Below are positions 42,150 through 50,938 of a stretch of 59,674 nucleotides of DNA, piece after piece (within the stretch, counting starts at the first letter, position 1; each line of letters starts with the position of its first letter). The translations under genes and the position numbers were made by a program. This stretch comes from Ureibacillus endophyticus (lineage in GTDB: Bacteria; Bacillota; Bacilli; Bacillales_A; Planococcaceae): NCBI RefSeq assembly GCF_003628435.1, contig NZ_RBZN01000019.1, forward strand, positions 1 through 59,674, read 5' to 3'. The notes beneath the pieces were generated by a model. It saw only the letters and a program-made list of their open reading frames with translations, was not told the DNA's origin and made no database searches.

Positions 42150-42561
42150 TACATTTTCCATTTTTCAAACGACTTATACTCCATCTTCGTTCCAGGTTTT
42201 AATTCCTTTTCACAAATAATTTGATATGTTTCAACCCATGGACTTGAAACGCCCGTAACCCAATGACTTTCCTCGAAACTCTTCTTAACTCTGGCTTTTT
42301 CCTTTTCAGTAAGGATTGCATATTGCAACCGCCATTTCTCAATTTTACAGCCTTTGCAAAAGTTTGAACTGCTTCTTCCGCCGTAGTTGGCATCACACTT
42401 AACTCCAGCATTTCTAATCGTACTTGAAGTGAAGATTTTTGAATTTGTTGTTGAATCTCACTCGCCTCTACATTTTTGAAGGGTTGATCTGCAAGTTGAA
42501 CAAAACCTACCGTTAATATTACTAAAGCTAGGGCAGTACCTAGAATTGCTCTTTTAAACAT
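42150..42561 (-). pseudogene. Frameshifted small secreted protein gene
   Basis: The first frame runs from ATG 42561: a signal-peptide-like N-terminus (FKRAILGTALALVILTVGFV), then SVMPTTAEEAVQTFAKAVKL-RNG. After about 42330 the natural continuation lies in another frame: LQYAILTEKEKARVKKSFEE, then SHWVTGVSSPWVETYQIICE, ending KWKM at 42150. One missing base at GGCGGTTG explains both halves, restoring a RNGALQYA-type sequence. Left as it is, the first frame would read through nonsense residues to 42199. A sequencing error is possible. Confidence 0.7.
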
Positions 42562-42739
42562 TTTTATTTCCTTCTAATAAGTAGTTGGTTCGACGGGGCC
42601 CTTTGTCTTTCCATAAATAAAAACGGATAAGGAATAAAAATGTAACATCCACTAAAAAAATATTTTCTTTAATTGGAAAAATGCAACAAATCTATCATAA
42701 TAACGTTAGAGAATGTAAGTAGTGAAAGGAGGAATTTTT

Positions 42740-43906
42740 CTGAAAAACAAAGCTCTAAAAATACTTTTGATATTTTTACTTGCTTTTACAGTAATAACCA
42801 TTGCTGTCATCTTTACAAATGTAGATTTTTCCAATCCTACTAAATTAGAGGAATATGTAAACACCAAACTTGAAAAGGCAAATGTGAAAGGTGCATCGAT
42901 TGCCATCATAAAAGATAATAAAATTGAAAAAACAATAAATTACGGGTATGCCAACGAAAAATTGGAAGTGAATGATGAAACATTATTTCAAATTGCACCA
43001 CTCTCAAAGGTTGTTACCGCAACTGCCGTTATGAAGTTAGTTGAAGATGGTTTAATTAATTTAGATGAAAATGTGAATAACTATTTACCATTCAAATTGA
43101 TAAACCCTAAATATCCAAAAAAAGCCATTACCATTCGTATGTTGTTGAATCATACATCAAGTATTAAAGATAATTGGAACGTGTTGGACGAGCTCTATAC
43201 CATTAAAAAGGGTGGGGGAGATTCTGACATCACCTTAGAACAATTTGCAAAAGGCTACCTTAAAGAAGGTGGAGAATGGTATTCAAAAGAAAAAAACTTC
43301 ACCAAAAACAAACCTGGTGAAAAATTTGAATATAGTAATGTGGGCTACGGATTATTAGGCTATATCGTAGAAAATGTGACGAAAATGCCCTTTGAGAAAT
43401 ATGTGAAAGAAACAATTTTCAAACCGCTAAAAATGAGAAAAACTGAATGGTTGCACCAAAATATCGAAACAGATAATATTGCTTCACCCTATGAATATGG
43501 AAAAGAAATACCACAATATTCATTCCCAACCTATCCAGCTGGAGCGTTAAAAACAAACATCCTCGATTTTGCTAAGTTTTTAACGAGCATGTCAATAGAA
43601 GAAACTGAAACCAACATTCTTCAAGCTGAAACAATAGGAGAAATGCTAAAACCACAATTAAATAAAGGAAAGCAAGCATTAGGATGGAGCTATTCAACTT
43701 TGGACGAATTATACCTGAAAAAATTAAATAACGGCAAAATCATCGGACACAGTGGTTCAAACCCTGGATTCTTTTCTCTCGGCTTGTACAATCGGGAAAA
43801 GGGGAATGGATTAATTATCTTTATGAACAAGGAAGTAGAACGTGAAGTGAGTTCGATTAACCTCTACATGATGATTAAACGATTGGTGAAAGAAGCTAAT
43901 TTATAA
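42740..43906 (+). CDS. Serine beta-lactamase-like/PBP-like protein lacking the nucleophile
   Basis: About 388 aa. N-terminal membrane anchor (ALKILLIFLLAFTVITIAVIF), then a class C beta-lactamase/D,D-peptidase fold. Tyr motif YSN (FEYSNVGYGLLGYIVE) and the final HSG motif (GHSGSNPGFF) are present, but the S-x-x-K site reads P-L-S-K (FQIAPLSKVV), so the catalytic Ser is Pro. It may be inactive or a binding protein. The frame opens at GTG 42722, which is 5' of AAAGGAGG (42725-42732); the well-spaced codon is CTG 42740. Confidence 0.75.
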   Translation: MKNKALKILLIFLLAFTVITIAVIFTNVDFSNPTKLEEYVNTKLEKANVKGASIAIIKDNKIEKTINYGYANEKLEVNDETLFQIAPLSKVVTATAVMKLVEDGLINLDENVNNYLPFKLINPKYPKKAITIRMLLNHTSSIKDNWNVLDELYTIKKGGGDSDITLEQFAKGYLKEGGEWYSKEKNFTKNKPGEKFEYSNVGYGLLGYIVENVTKMPFEKYVKETIFKPLKMRKTEWLHQNIETDNIASPYEYGKEIPQYSFPTYPAGALKTNILDFAKFLTSMSIEETETNILQAETIGEMLKPQLNKGKQALGWSYSTLDELYLKKLNNGKIIGHSGSNPGFFSLGLYNREKGNGLIIFMNKEVEREVSSINLYMMIKRLVKEANL

Positions 43907-43944
43907 AAAAAATCGGGAAGCCTATTAAGCTCCCCGATTTTTTT
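43907..43944. terminator. Bidirectional terminator
   Basis: AAAAAATCGGGAAGC / GCTCCCCGATTTTTTT stem with one mismatch between convergent genes. Confidence 0.7.
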
Positions 43945-44233
43945 ACTTAGTATATTCATATTTCAACTCATCTAAAGTTGAATCTACTTTTACATGTAAA
44001 TCATGCTCATTGAAAAACCATAAATCATCGTTTTCAATATAAAAATGAATACCATCTTCAACAGTTTCTACTCCGATATCATGCGGTTCCTCACGATTCA
44101 TGCCTAGCGAAAATGCTTCATGAAATGGGGAAGAACCTCCATATCGTGCATAAAAACGAATGTAATCGCCTTTTGTAGCTTCCATCTCTTTTTTAAACCA
44201 ATCTAGTGCATCATTTGTTATAATTAGTTTCAA
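43943..44233 (-). CDS. YneR-like HesB/IscA-fold protein
   Basis: 96 aa. MKLIITNDALDWFKKEME and the RFYARYGGSSPFHEAFSLG segment fit the HesB/YadR/YfhF-like YneR family, which has the A-type carrier fold but lacks the cysteines needed to bind Fe-S clusters. In B. subtilis yneR also sits beside plsY (yneS) and parE-parC, as here. It lies 25 bp downstream of plsY on the same strand. Confidence 0.8.
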   Translation of the reverse strand: MKLIITNDALDWFKKEMEATKGDYIRFYARYGGSSPFHEAFSLGMNREEPHDIGVETVEDGIHFYIENDDLWFFNEHDLHVKVDSTLDELKYEYTK

Positions 44234-44258
44234 TTTAAAGACATCCCTTCAGACGATT

Positions 44259-44861
44259 TTATATCCATTTTACTTTCGGTTCAGTACCTTCTTTTATACG
44301 TTGAATATTTGCACGGTGACGGTAGAAAATAAATCCAGCTAAAATTAATACTAAAATTAATAGCGCATAATCACCTGTGACAAACATGTAAATAATACAA
44401 TAAATCACGGCAATAACAGAAACAATCATTGAAGACAAACTAACCATTTTCGTTATTTTTAACGAAATGAAAAATCCGACAATTAATAGGATAAATAAAG
44501 GCCACGCATACCCTAACAATACGCCACCAGACGTTGCAACTGCTTTACCACCACGGAAGCCTGCAAATAGCGGAAACATATGACCTACTACTGCGATCGC
44601 ACCCAAAATTAATGGATGAATTGATGCATCCCCAAAGAAGGGCAGTAGTGGAAGTAGCGTTGCTGCTGTTCCTTTTAAAATATCTAATAATGTTACAACA
44701 ATTCCTGCTTTTTTACCTAGAACACGAAAAGAGTTTGTCCCACCTAAGTTTCCACTTCCATGTTCTCGAATATCTGTATTATAGAAGATTTTGCCGATCC
44801 ATAATCCAGATGGAATTGACCCAATTACATAAGCACAAATTATTATAATTGCATTAATCAT
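44259..44861 (-). CDS. plsY: Acyl-phosphate:glycerol-3-phosphate acyltransferase PlsY
   Basis: 200 aa with about five membrane helices. Signature loops [46 protein letters not shown] and the C-terminal [15 protein letters not shown] are diagnostic. It transfers the acyl group from acyl-phosphate (made by PlsX) to glycerol-3-phosphate, the first step of phospholipid synthesis. Divergent from parE. Confidence 0.93.
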   Translation of the reverse strand: MINAIIIICAYVIGSIPSGLWIGKIFYNTDIREHGSGNLGGTNSFRVLGKKAGIVVTLLDILKGTAATLLPLLPFFGDASIHPLILGAIAVVGHMFPLFAGFRGGKAVATSGGVLLGYAWPLFILLIVGFFISLKITKMVSLSSMIVSVIAVIYCIIYMFVTGDYALLILVLILAGFIFYRHRANIQRIKEGTEPKVKWI

Positions 44862-45220
44862 ATTTAGTTCCTTTCTAATACTAATAAATGTAATAACAGT
44901 TTACTCTTTTTTGAACATGTTCGAAAGAGTATTTTCATCGTAAACGAAAATCGTTACATTTATCATACTAAATAATTTTTCAAAGAAAGTGAATGAACTT
45001 GAAGGAAAAAGTGAAAATTATCATGAATAAAAGAACTATGATATATTATAATTTACTGATATGTAAATAAATGAAAATAGGAAGTTTGTTTTGAAACTTG
45101 AATTTTCTCTGTTACAATATAAAAGCTTGTTCTTATGCGAAATATTGACAGAAGAACCTATAAACAGTACGATTAATAGAAATAGAGAACGGATGTTTGT
45201 ATTTTTGGAGGGGATTTGAT
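44862..45220. other. plsY-parE intergenic region
   Basis: About 360 bp, AT-rich. It contains the palindrome GAACATGTTC at 44913-44922 just upstream of plsY and the parE promoter (next entry). No small gene was seen. Confidence 0.5.
45145..45173 (+). promoter_or_regulatory. Probable sigma-A promoter of parE-parC
   Basis: TTGACA (45145-45150), 17-bp spacer, TACGAT (45168-45173), 48 bp before the parE start. Confidence 0.6.
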
Positions 45221-47197
45221 TTGGCAATAAATCAACAAGGGATCGCATATAATGACGATGCCATTCAAGTATTAGAAGGATTAGAAGCTGTTCGTAAAAG
45301 ACCAGGGATGTATATTGGTTCCACAGACAGCCGTGGCCTTCACCATCTAGTTTATGAAATTGTCGATAACGCGGTGGATGAAGCTCTTGCTGGATTTGGT
45401 TCTCATATCATTGTAAAAATTCATGAAGATAATTCAATCAGTGTTCGTGATTTCGGACGAGGTATGCCAACTGGTATGCATAAAATGGGGAAACCAACAC
45501 CTGAAGTCATTTTTACCATTCTTCATGCTGGAGGTAAATTTGGACAAGGTGGCTATAAAACAAGTGGAGGACTTCACGGGGTAGGTTCTTCCGTTGTTAA
45601 TGCTCTATCCGAATTTTTAGAAGTAACGATTCATCGTGACGGACAAATCTTCCGTCAACGTTTTGAACACGGTGGTAAACCAGCCACTACCTTAGAAGTA
45701 ATCGGTACAACAAAAGAAACTGGTACACAAGTTCACTTCCTTCCAGATAAAGAAATATTCTCTAGTACAAAATATAACTACGAAACTTTAGCAGAACGTT
45801 TACGTGAATCTGCTTTCCTACTTAAAGGGTTAAAAATTGAACTAATCGATGAGCGTGGAGAAGGGCAATCGGATGTATTCCACTATGAAAATGGAATTGA
45901 AGCTTTCGTTGCTTATTTAAACGAAGAAAAAGATGTCATTCATCCAGTTAAATATGTCGAGGGCAATCAAGATGAAATCGAAGTAGAATTCGCCTTTCAA
46001 TTTAATGATGGATATACAGAAACAATTCTTTCCTTTGTAAACAATGTGCGTACTCGTGATGGTGGTACTCATGAAACCGGTGCCAAATCAGCAATGACGC
46101 GTGTTTTCAATGAATATGCACGAAAAGTTGGTCTTTTAAAGGAAAAGGACAAAAACTTAGAGGGTACAGATATTCGTGAAGGCTTATCTGCCATCGTATC
46201 AGTTCGTATTCCTGAGCACTTATTGCAATTTGAAGGGCAAACAAAAGGGAAACTTGGTACTACGGAAGCGCGTTATGCTGTAGAAGCAGTTGTTTCTGAA
46301 CAATTGTTATATGTTTTAGAAGAAAATGCTGATCTTTCCGCTTCTTTAGTTCGTAAAGCCATCCGAGCACAATCTGCACGTGAAGCAGCACGAAAAGCCC
46401 GTGAAGATGCACGAAATGGGAAAAAGAAGAAATCTAGCACATTACTATCAGGAAAGTTGACACCTGCACAATCTCGAAATGCTGCTAAAAATGAACTCTA
46501 TCTTGTGGAAGGTGACTCTGCGGGCGGTTCTGCAAAGCAAGGCCGTGACAGAACATTCCAAGCCATTTTGCCATTACGTGGTAAAGTTATTAACACAGAA
46601 AAAGCAAAACTATCCGACATTATGAAAAATGAAGAGATTGCTACAATTATCCATACAATTGGGGCAGGCGTAGGACCAGAATTTGCCGTTGAAGATGCAG
46701 CATACGATAAAATCATCATTATGACCGATGCAGATACAGACGGTGCCCATATTCAAGTGCTATTACTAACTTTCTTCTATAAATATATGCGTCCATTAAT
46801 CGATGCAGGGAAAGTTTATATTGCATTGCCGCCACTTTATAAAATTTCAAAAGGGACAGGCAAAAAAGAAATCATCGAATACGCATGGACAGAAAAAGAA
46901 TTACAAGCTGCCATTAAAAAAGTTGGTAAAGGCTACATGATTCAACGTTATAAAGGTTTAGGGGAAATGAACGCAGACCAACTATGGGAAACAACCATGA
47001 ACCCTGAAACTCGTACTCTTATCCGCGTTACAATTGATGATGGTGCCCGTGCAGAGCGACGTGTCACTACATTAATGGGGGATAAAGTAGAACCTCGCCG
47101 TAAGTGGATTGAGTCAAACGTTGATTTTGGTATGGAGGATGATTTGAATATTTTAGAAAGCGAATTCATCCAACATGAGGAGGAATTAGAAGTATGA
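45221..47197 (+). CDS. parE: DNA topoisomerase IV subunit B
   Basis: 658 aa. GHKL ATPase domain ([39 protein letters not shown]), transducer domain, then TOPRIM with [16 protein letters not shown] and [11 protein letters not shown], and the C-terminal [20 protein letters not shown]. The order and the [23 protein letters not shown]-like start match ParE rather than GyrB. With ParC it decatenates daughter chromosomes. The start is TTG 45221 with GGAGGGG at 8-nt spacing. The stop overlaps the parC start by 4 nt. Confidence 0.95.
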   Translation: [658 protein letters not shown]

Positions 47198-49635
47198 CGT
47201 CAGCGGAAGTATTTCAAGAATTACCACTAGAAGAAGTCATGGGTGATCGGTTCGGTCGTTATAGTAAATATATTATTCAAGACCGCGCTTTACCTGACGC
47301 CCGCGATGGACTAAAACCTGTACAACGCCGTATACTATACGCTATGTTTAACGATGGAAATACTAATGACAAACCATTCCGAAAATCCGCAAAAACGGTC
47401 GGAAACGTAATTGGTAATTTCCATCCACATGGTGACTCATCCGTATATGATGCAATGGTCCGTCTAAGTCAAGATTGGAAAATGCGTCATATGTTAATTG
47501 AAATGCACGGAAATAACGGTTCTGTCGATGGAGACCCACCTGCAGCAATGCGTTATACAGAAGCTAGACTATCATCCATTGCTGCTGAAATGTTACGGGA
47601 TATCACAAAGAGAACTGTAGATTTCGTACCAAACTTTGACGATCAAGATATTGAACCAACTGTATTGCCATCACGATTCCCGAATCTTTTAGTCAATGGT
47701 TCTACTGGGATTTCTGCTGGTTATGCAACAGATATTCCACCACATAATTTAACAGAAGCACTCGATGCGGTACTAATGCGCCTTGATAATAGTAACTGTA
47801 CGGTCGATGAATTAATGACTGTATTAAAAGGTCCTGATTTCCCAACAGGTGGAATTATTCAAGGCATTGATGGAATTAAGAAAGCTTACGAAACAGGTAA
47901 GGGTAAAATTATCGTTCGTGCGAAGGCTGAAATAGAGCCAATTAAAGGCGGTAAAGAACAAATCGTCATCACTGAACTTCCATTTGAAGTGAATAAAGCA
48001 AATCTAGTGAAAAAAATAGATGAGCAGCGTGTTGACAAACGTTTAGAAGGCATTGCTGACATTCGCGATGAATCCGACCGAACTGGACTAAGAATCGTCA
48101 TTGAACTAAAAAAAGACGTTCAAGCACAAGGCATTTTAAACTATTTATATAAATCAACTGAACTACAAGTTAATTACAATTTTAATATGATTGCCATTCA
48201 CAACAGACGCCCGACAATGATGACGTTACCATTATTGTTAGACTCTTATATTGCCCACCAGAAGGATGTCGTAACGAAACGTTCTAAATATGACCTTCAA
48301 AAGGCAAATGATCGTTTACATATCGTTGAAGGGTTAATGAAGGCAATCTCCATTTTAGATGAAGTGATTGCTACAATTCGCGCTTCAAAAAATAAAAGCG
48401 ATGCAAAACAAAATATCGAAACTCAATTCGGATTTACTGAAATCCAATCAGAAGCTATCGTAAGCTTACAACTTTACCGTTTAACGAATACGGATATTAC
48501 TGAACTGAAAGCTGAAAAAGAAGAGCTAGAAAAATCTATTGCAAAATTAAGTGATATTCTAGCGAATGAAAAACAGCTAATAAAAGTTATTAAATCCGAA
48601 TTAGCTGATATCCGTAAAAGATTTGCCGAACCAAGACGTTCAGTTATTGAAGCAGAAATAGAAGAGATTAAATTAACATTAGATGTGTTGGTACCAAGTG
48701 AGGAAGTGGTTGTTACTGTAACTAAAGATGGTTATGTAAAACGTACAAGCACTCGTTCTCATGCTGCCTCAAATGGTCAAGATTTCGCAATGAAGGAATC
48801 AGACTATCTATTATTTGAGCAAACATTGAATACGCAACACTTTATCCTTTTGTTCACTAATAAAGGAAACTATATTTACCAACCGGTCCATGAACTACCA
48901 GATATACGTTGGAAAGATCTCGGACAACATATTTCAAGTATTGTGCCGATTGATAAAGATGAAGAAATCATCGAAGTCATTGGTGTAGAAAAGTTTGACC
49001 AAGACAATCTATTTATCTTAACTGCAACAAAAGAAGGGCAAATTAAACGTTCGAAACTATCCGATTATGCTGTAACAAGATATTCAAAACCAATTCGAAC
49101 AATGAACCTTAAAGATAATGACGAAATGGTTCATGCAAGCTTAATTAATGCAGATACAGATAAAGAACTGCTGTTAACAAGTTATTTAAGTTATAGTATT
49201 CGTTTCGATCTTGAAGAGCTCCCAGTAACGGGTGTGAAAACCGGTGGCGTAAAAGGAATGAACCTTAAAGAAGGAGATTCCCTAGCAGTCGTCAATGCAT
49301 TAGTAACCGGGGAAGAAGATGTGATTGTTGTTACACATCGAGGAGCCATTAAGCGAATGAATCTCTCTGAAATTGAAAAAAGTAGCCGTGCGAAACGAGG
49401 AGTTGTCATCTTAAAAGAATTAAAATCAAATCCTCATCGCATTTACACGGTAAAAGTCGTTACTCCAAATGACACAGTTCTGTTAGAAACAGAAAAACGG
49501 GTACAAGAACAGGTGAGAGTAGCAGATCTATCAAAAGCAGATCGATACTCAAACGGTTCATTAAAAATTGACATTACAAATGATGGCAATTTATCTGTTG
49601 TTAAAATTATTTCAAGTTCAAATAACGAATCTTAA
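47194..49635 (+). CDS. parC: DNA topoisomerase IV subunit A
   Basis: 813 aa. Winged-helix/tower breakage-reunion domain with catalytic Tyr in AMRYTEARLS and the quinolone-resistance region HPHGDSSVYDAMVRLSQDW (Ser82, Asp86), where no classical resistance substitution is seen; then the C-terminal beta-pinwheel with GyrA-like repeats. The ATGA overlap with parE indicates coupled translation. Strong terminator after the stop. Confidence 0.95.
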   Translation: MTSAEVFQELPLEEVMGDRFGRYSKYIIQDRALPDARDGLKPVQRRILYAMFNDGNTNDKPFRKSAKTVGNVIGNFHPHGDSSVYDAMVRLSQDWKMRHMLIEMHGNNGSVDGDPPAAMRYTEARLSSIAAEMLRDITKRTVDFVPNFDDQDIEPTVLPSRFPNLLVNGSTGISAGYATDIPPHNLTEALDAVLMRLDNSNCTVDELMTVLKGPDFPTGGIIQGIDGIKKAYETGKGKIIVRAKAEIEPIKGGKEQIVITELPFEVNKANLVKKIDEQRVDKRLEGIADIRDESDRTGLRIVIELKKDVQAQGILNYLYKSTELQVNYNFNMIAIHNRRPTMMTLPLLLDSYIAHQKDVVTKRSKYDLQKANDRLHIVEGLMKAISILDEVIATIRASKNKSDAKQNIETQFGFTEIQSEAIVSLQLYRLTNTDITELKAEKEELEKSIAKLSDILANEKQLIKVIKSELADIRKRFAEPRRSVIEAEIEEIKLTLDVLVPSEEVVVTVTKDGYVKRTSTRSHAASNGQDFAMKESDYLLFEQTLNTQHFILLFTNKGNYIYQPVHELPDIRWKDLGQHISSIVPIDKDEEIIEVIGVEKFDQDNLFILTATKEGQIKRSKLSDYAVTRYSKPIRTMNLKDNDEMVHASLINADTDKELLLTSYLSYSIRFDLEELPVTGVKTGGVKGMNLKEGDSLAVVNALVTGEEDVIVVTHRGAIKRMNLSEIEKSSRAKRGVVILKELKSNPHRIYTVKVVTPNDTVLLETEKRVQEQVRVADLSKADRYSNGSLKIDITNDGNLSVVKIISSSNNES

Positions 49636-49641
49636 AAAGTC

Positions 49642-49685
49642 AACGCAAGAATTATGGGCAGCCCATATATTCTTGCGTTTTTCAC
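49642..49685 (+). terminator. Terminator of parE-parC
   Basis: AACGCAAGAAT / ATTCTTGCGTT outer stem with an inner ATGGG-CAG-CCCAT, followed by TTTCAC. Confidence 0.8.
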
Positions 49686-49762
49686 ATTGTTTGAATCTAG
49701 CTTTTGTTATAATATATTCATATTACAATATATTGGAAAGTTTACATCATAGGGAGGGGCAT

Positions 49763-50650
49763 ATGGTTATACAAGATCGAACAAAGGGGATAATTCTTGT
49801 CCTCACTGCCGCATTATTTTGGGGGATTTCTGGTACGGTTTCACAATATTTATTCCAAGGCTTACATATCAGTACAGAGTGGCTAACAACTGTTCGATTA
49901 CTAAGTGCTGGCCTCCTATTATTAATAATCGCCTATAAGAAGGAAGGCAAGCGAATTTTTGATATTTGGACTACCAAAGCTGATATTGTGGGTATCGTCA
50001 TTTTTGGCGTTGTTGGGATGATTGGTGTTCAATATACTTACCTTGCTGCGATTACTCACGGAAACGCTGCTACTGCCACAGTATTACAATATTTAGGGCC
50101 TGCCTTGGTTACTGGATATTATGTTCTTAAAGCAAAACGTCTACCAAATAAAAAAGAAGTGTTCGCTATAATTCTAGCTTTAGTTGGAACCTTTTTACTG
50201 GTAACACACGGCAACATCCAAACGTTATCGATTTCAAAAGCAGCATTCATCTGGGGTATCATTTCAGCATTTGGCTTAGCCTTCTATACTATACAGCCAA
50301 TACCTTTACTAAGACGCTGGGGAGCTTTAATTGTTGTGGGATGGGGAATGGTTATTGGTGGATTTGTGTTCAGTTTTGTACACGCTCCATGGCAATTTGA
50401 AGGGGAATGGTATTGGACAACAAACTTTGCCTTTTTATTTGTTGTATTATGTGGGACGGTCCTTTCATTTTATAGCTATCTAGAAAGCTTGAAATATCTA
50501 ACTGCATCGGAAACGAGCTTACTAGCATGTGCTGAGCCTCTGTCAGCAGCTATCACAGCTGTTATTTTCCTTGGGGTAGCGTTCAGTTGGATCGATTGGA
50601 TTGGAACACTATTCATTTTAGGGACGATATTAATTTTATCACGTAAATAG
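49763..50650 (+). CDS. EamA-family (DMT) transporter
   Basis: About 295 aa, ten hydrophobic segments in two EamA halves (GIILVLTAALFWGISGTVSQ at the start; KAAFIWGIISAFGLAFYTIQ opening the second half; TASETSLLACAEPLSAAITA near the end). These drug/metabolite exporters move amino acids or metabolites; the substrate is unknown. ATG 49763 has GGGAGGGG. An upstream open extension overlaps parC and is not used. Confidence 0.85.
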   Translation: MVIQDRTKGIILVLTAALFWGISGTVSQYLFQGLHISTEWLTTVRLLSAGLLLLIIAYKKEGKRIFDIWTTKADIVGIVIFGVVGMIGVQYTYLAAITHGNAATATVLQYLGPALVTGYYVLKAKRLPNKKEVFAIILALVGTFLLVTHGNIQTLSISKAAFIWGIISAFGLAFYTIQPIPLLRRWGALIVVGWGMVIGGFVFSFVHAPWQFEGEWYWTTNFAFLFVVLCGTVLSFYSYLESLKYLTASETSLLACAEPLSAAITAVIFLGVAFSWIDWIGTLFILGTILILSRK

Positions 50651-50662
50651 AGAACAAAACCG

Positions 50663-50698
50663 AAAAAGCAATTCCTACTAATCAAGGAATTGCTTTTT
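50663..50698. terminator. Bidirectional terminator overlapping a coding 3' end
   Basis: AAAAAGCAATTCC / GGAATTGCTTTTT, a 13-bp perfect stem. It spans the end of the minus-strand small gene (stop at 50678). Confidence 0.8.
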
Positions 50699-50851
50699 AT
50701 ATTTCTTATCCATTTTCTCTAAAGCTTCTAATTTTGTTTTCGTTTTACGTTCATGGGTACTAAAACTCACACTGCCTCTAGAAAGTGTGACATCTTTTCC
50801 ATGTTGTCTTAATAGCTTCAATCGTTTTTTCTTCGCGTTTGAATTACTCAT
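50678..50851 (-). CDS. Small basic hypothetical protein
   Basis: 57 aa. MSNSNAKKKRLKLLRQHGKD-VTLSRGSVSFSTHERKTKTKLEAL: strongly basic, no hydrophobic segment. It resembles short conserved Bacillales proteins of the SKSNAKKKR type with unknown function, possibly nucleic-acid binding. ATG 50851 follows GGGTGATGTT. Confidence 0.6.
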   Translation of the reverse strand: MSNSNAKKKRLKLLRQHGKDVTLSRGSVSFSTHERKTKTKLEALEKMDKKYKKQFLD

Positions 50852-50902
50852 AACATCACCCAATACTTATATTAATTGTAAAAAGGGAAGGGGAAAAGTA
50901 AA

Positions 50903-50929
50903 AACCTCGAGTTGTGATAACTCGAGGTT
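50903..50929 (-). terminator. Terminator of the downstream symporter operon
   Basis: AACCTCGAGTT / AACTCGAGGTT, an 11-bp perfect stem; on the minus strand it is followed by TTTTACTTTTCCCC. Confidence 0.75.
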
Positions 50930-50938
50930 AATGTTTTA

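Noticed and set aside
44913-44922. LexA/DinR box upstream of plsY
   Set aside because: The Bacillus box needs GAAC-N4-GTTC; here the half-sites are separated by only two bases.
49568-49762. N-terminal extension of the EamA transporter into parC
   Set aside because: The frame is open, but the extension has no ribosome binding site and overlaps parC and its terminator, whereas GGGAGGGG precedes ATG 49763.
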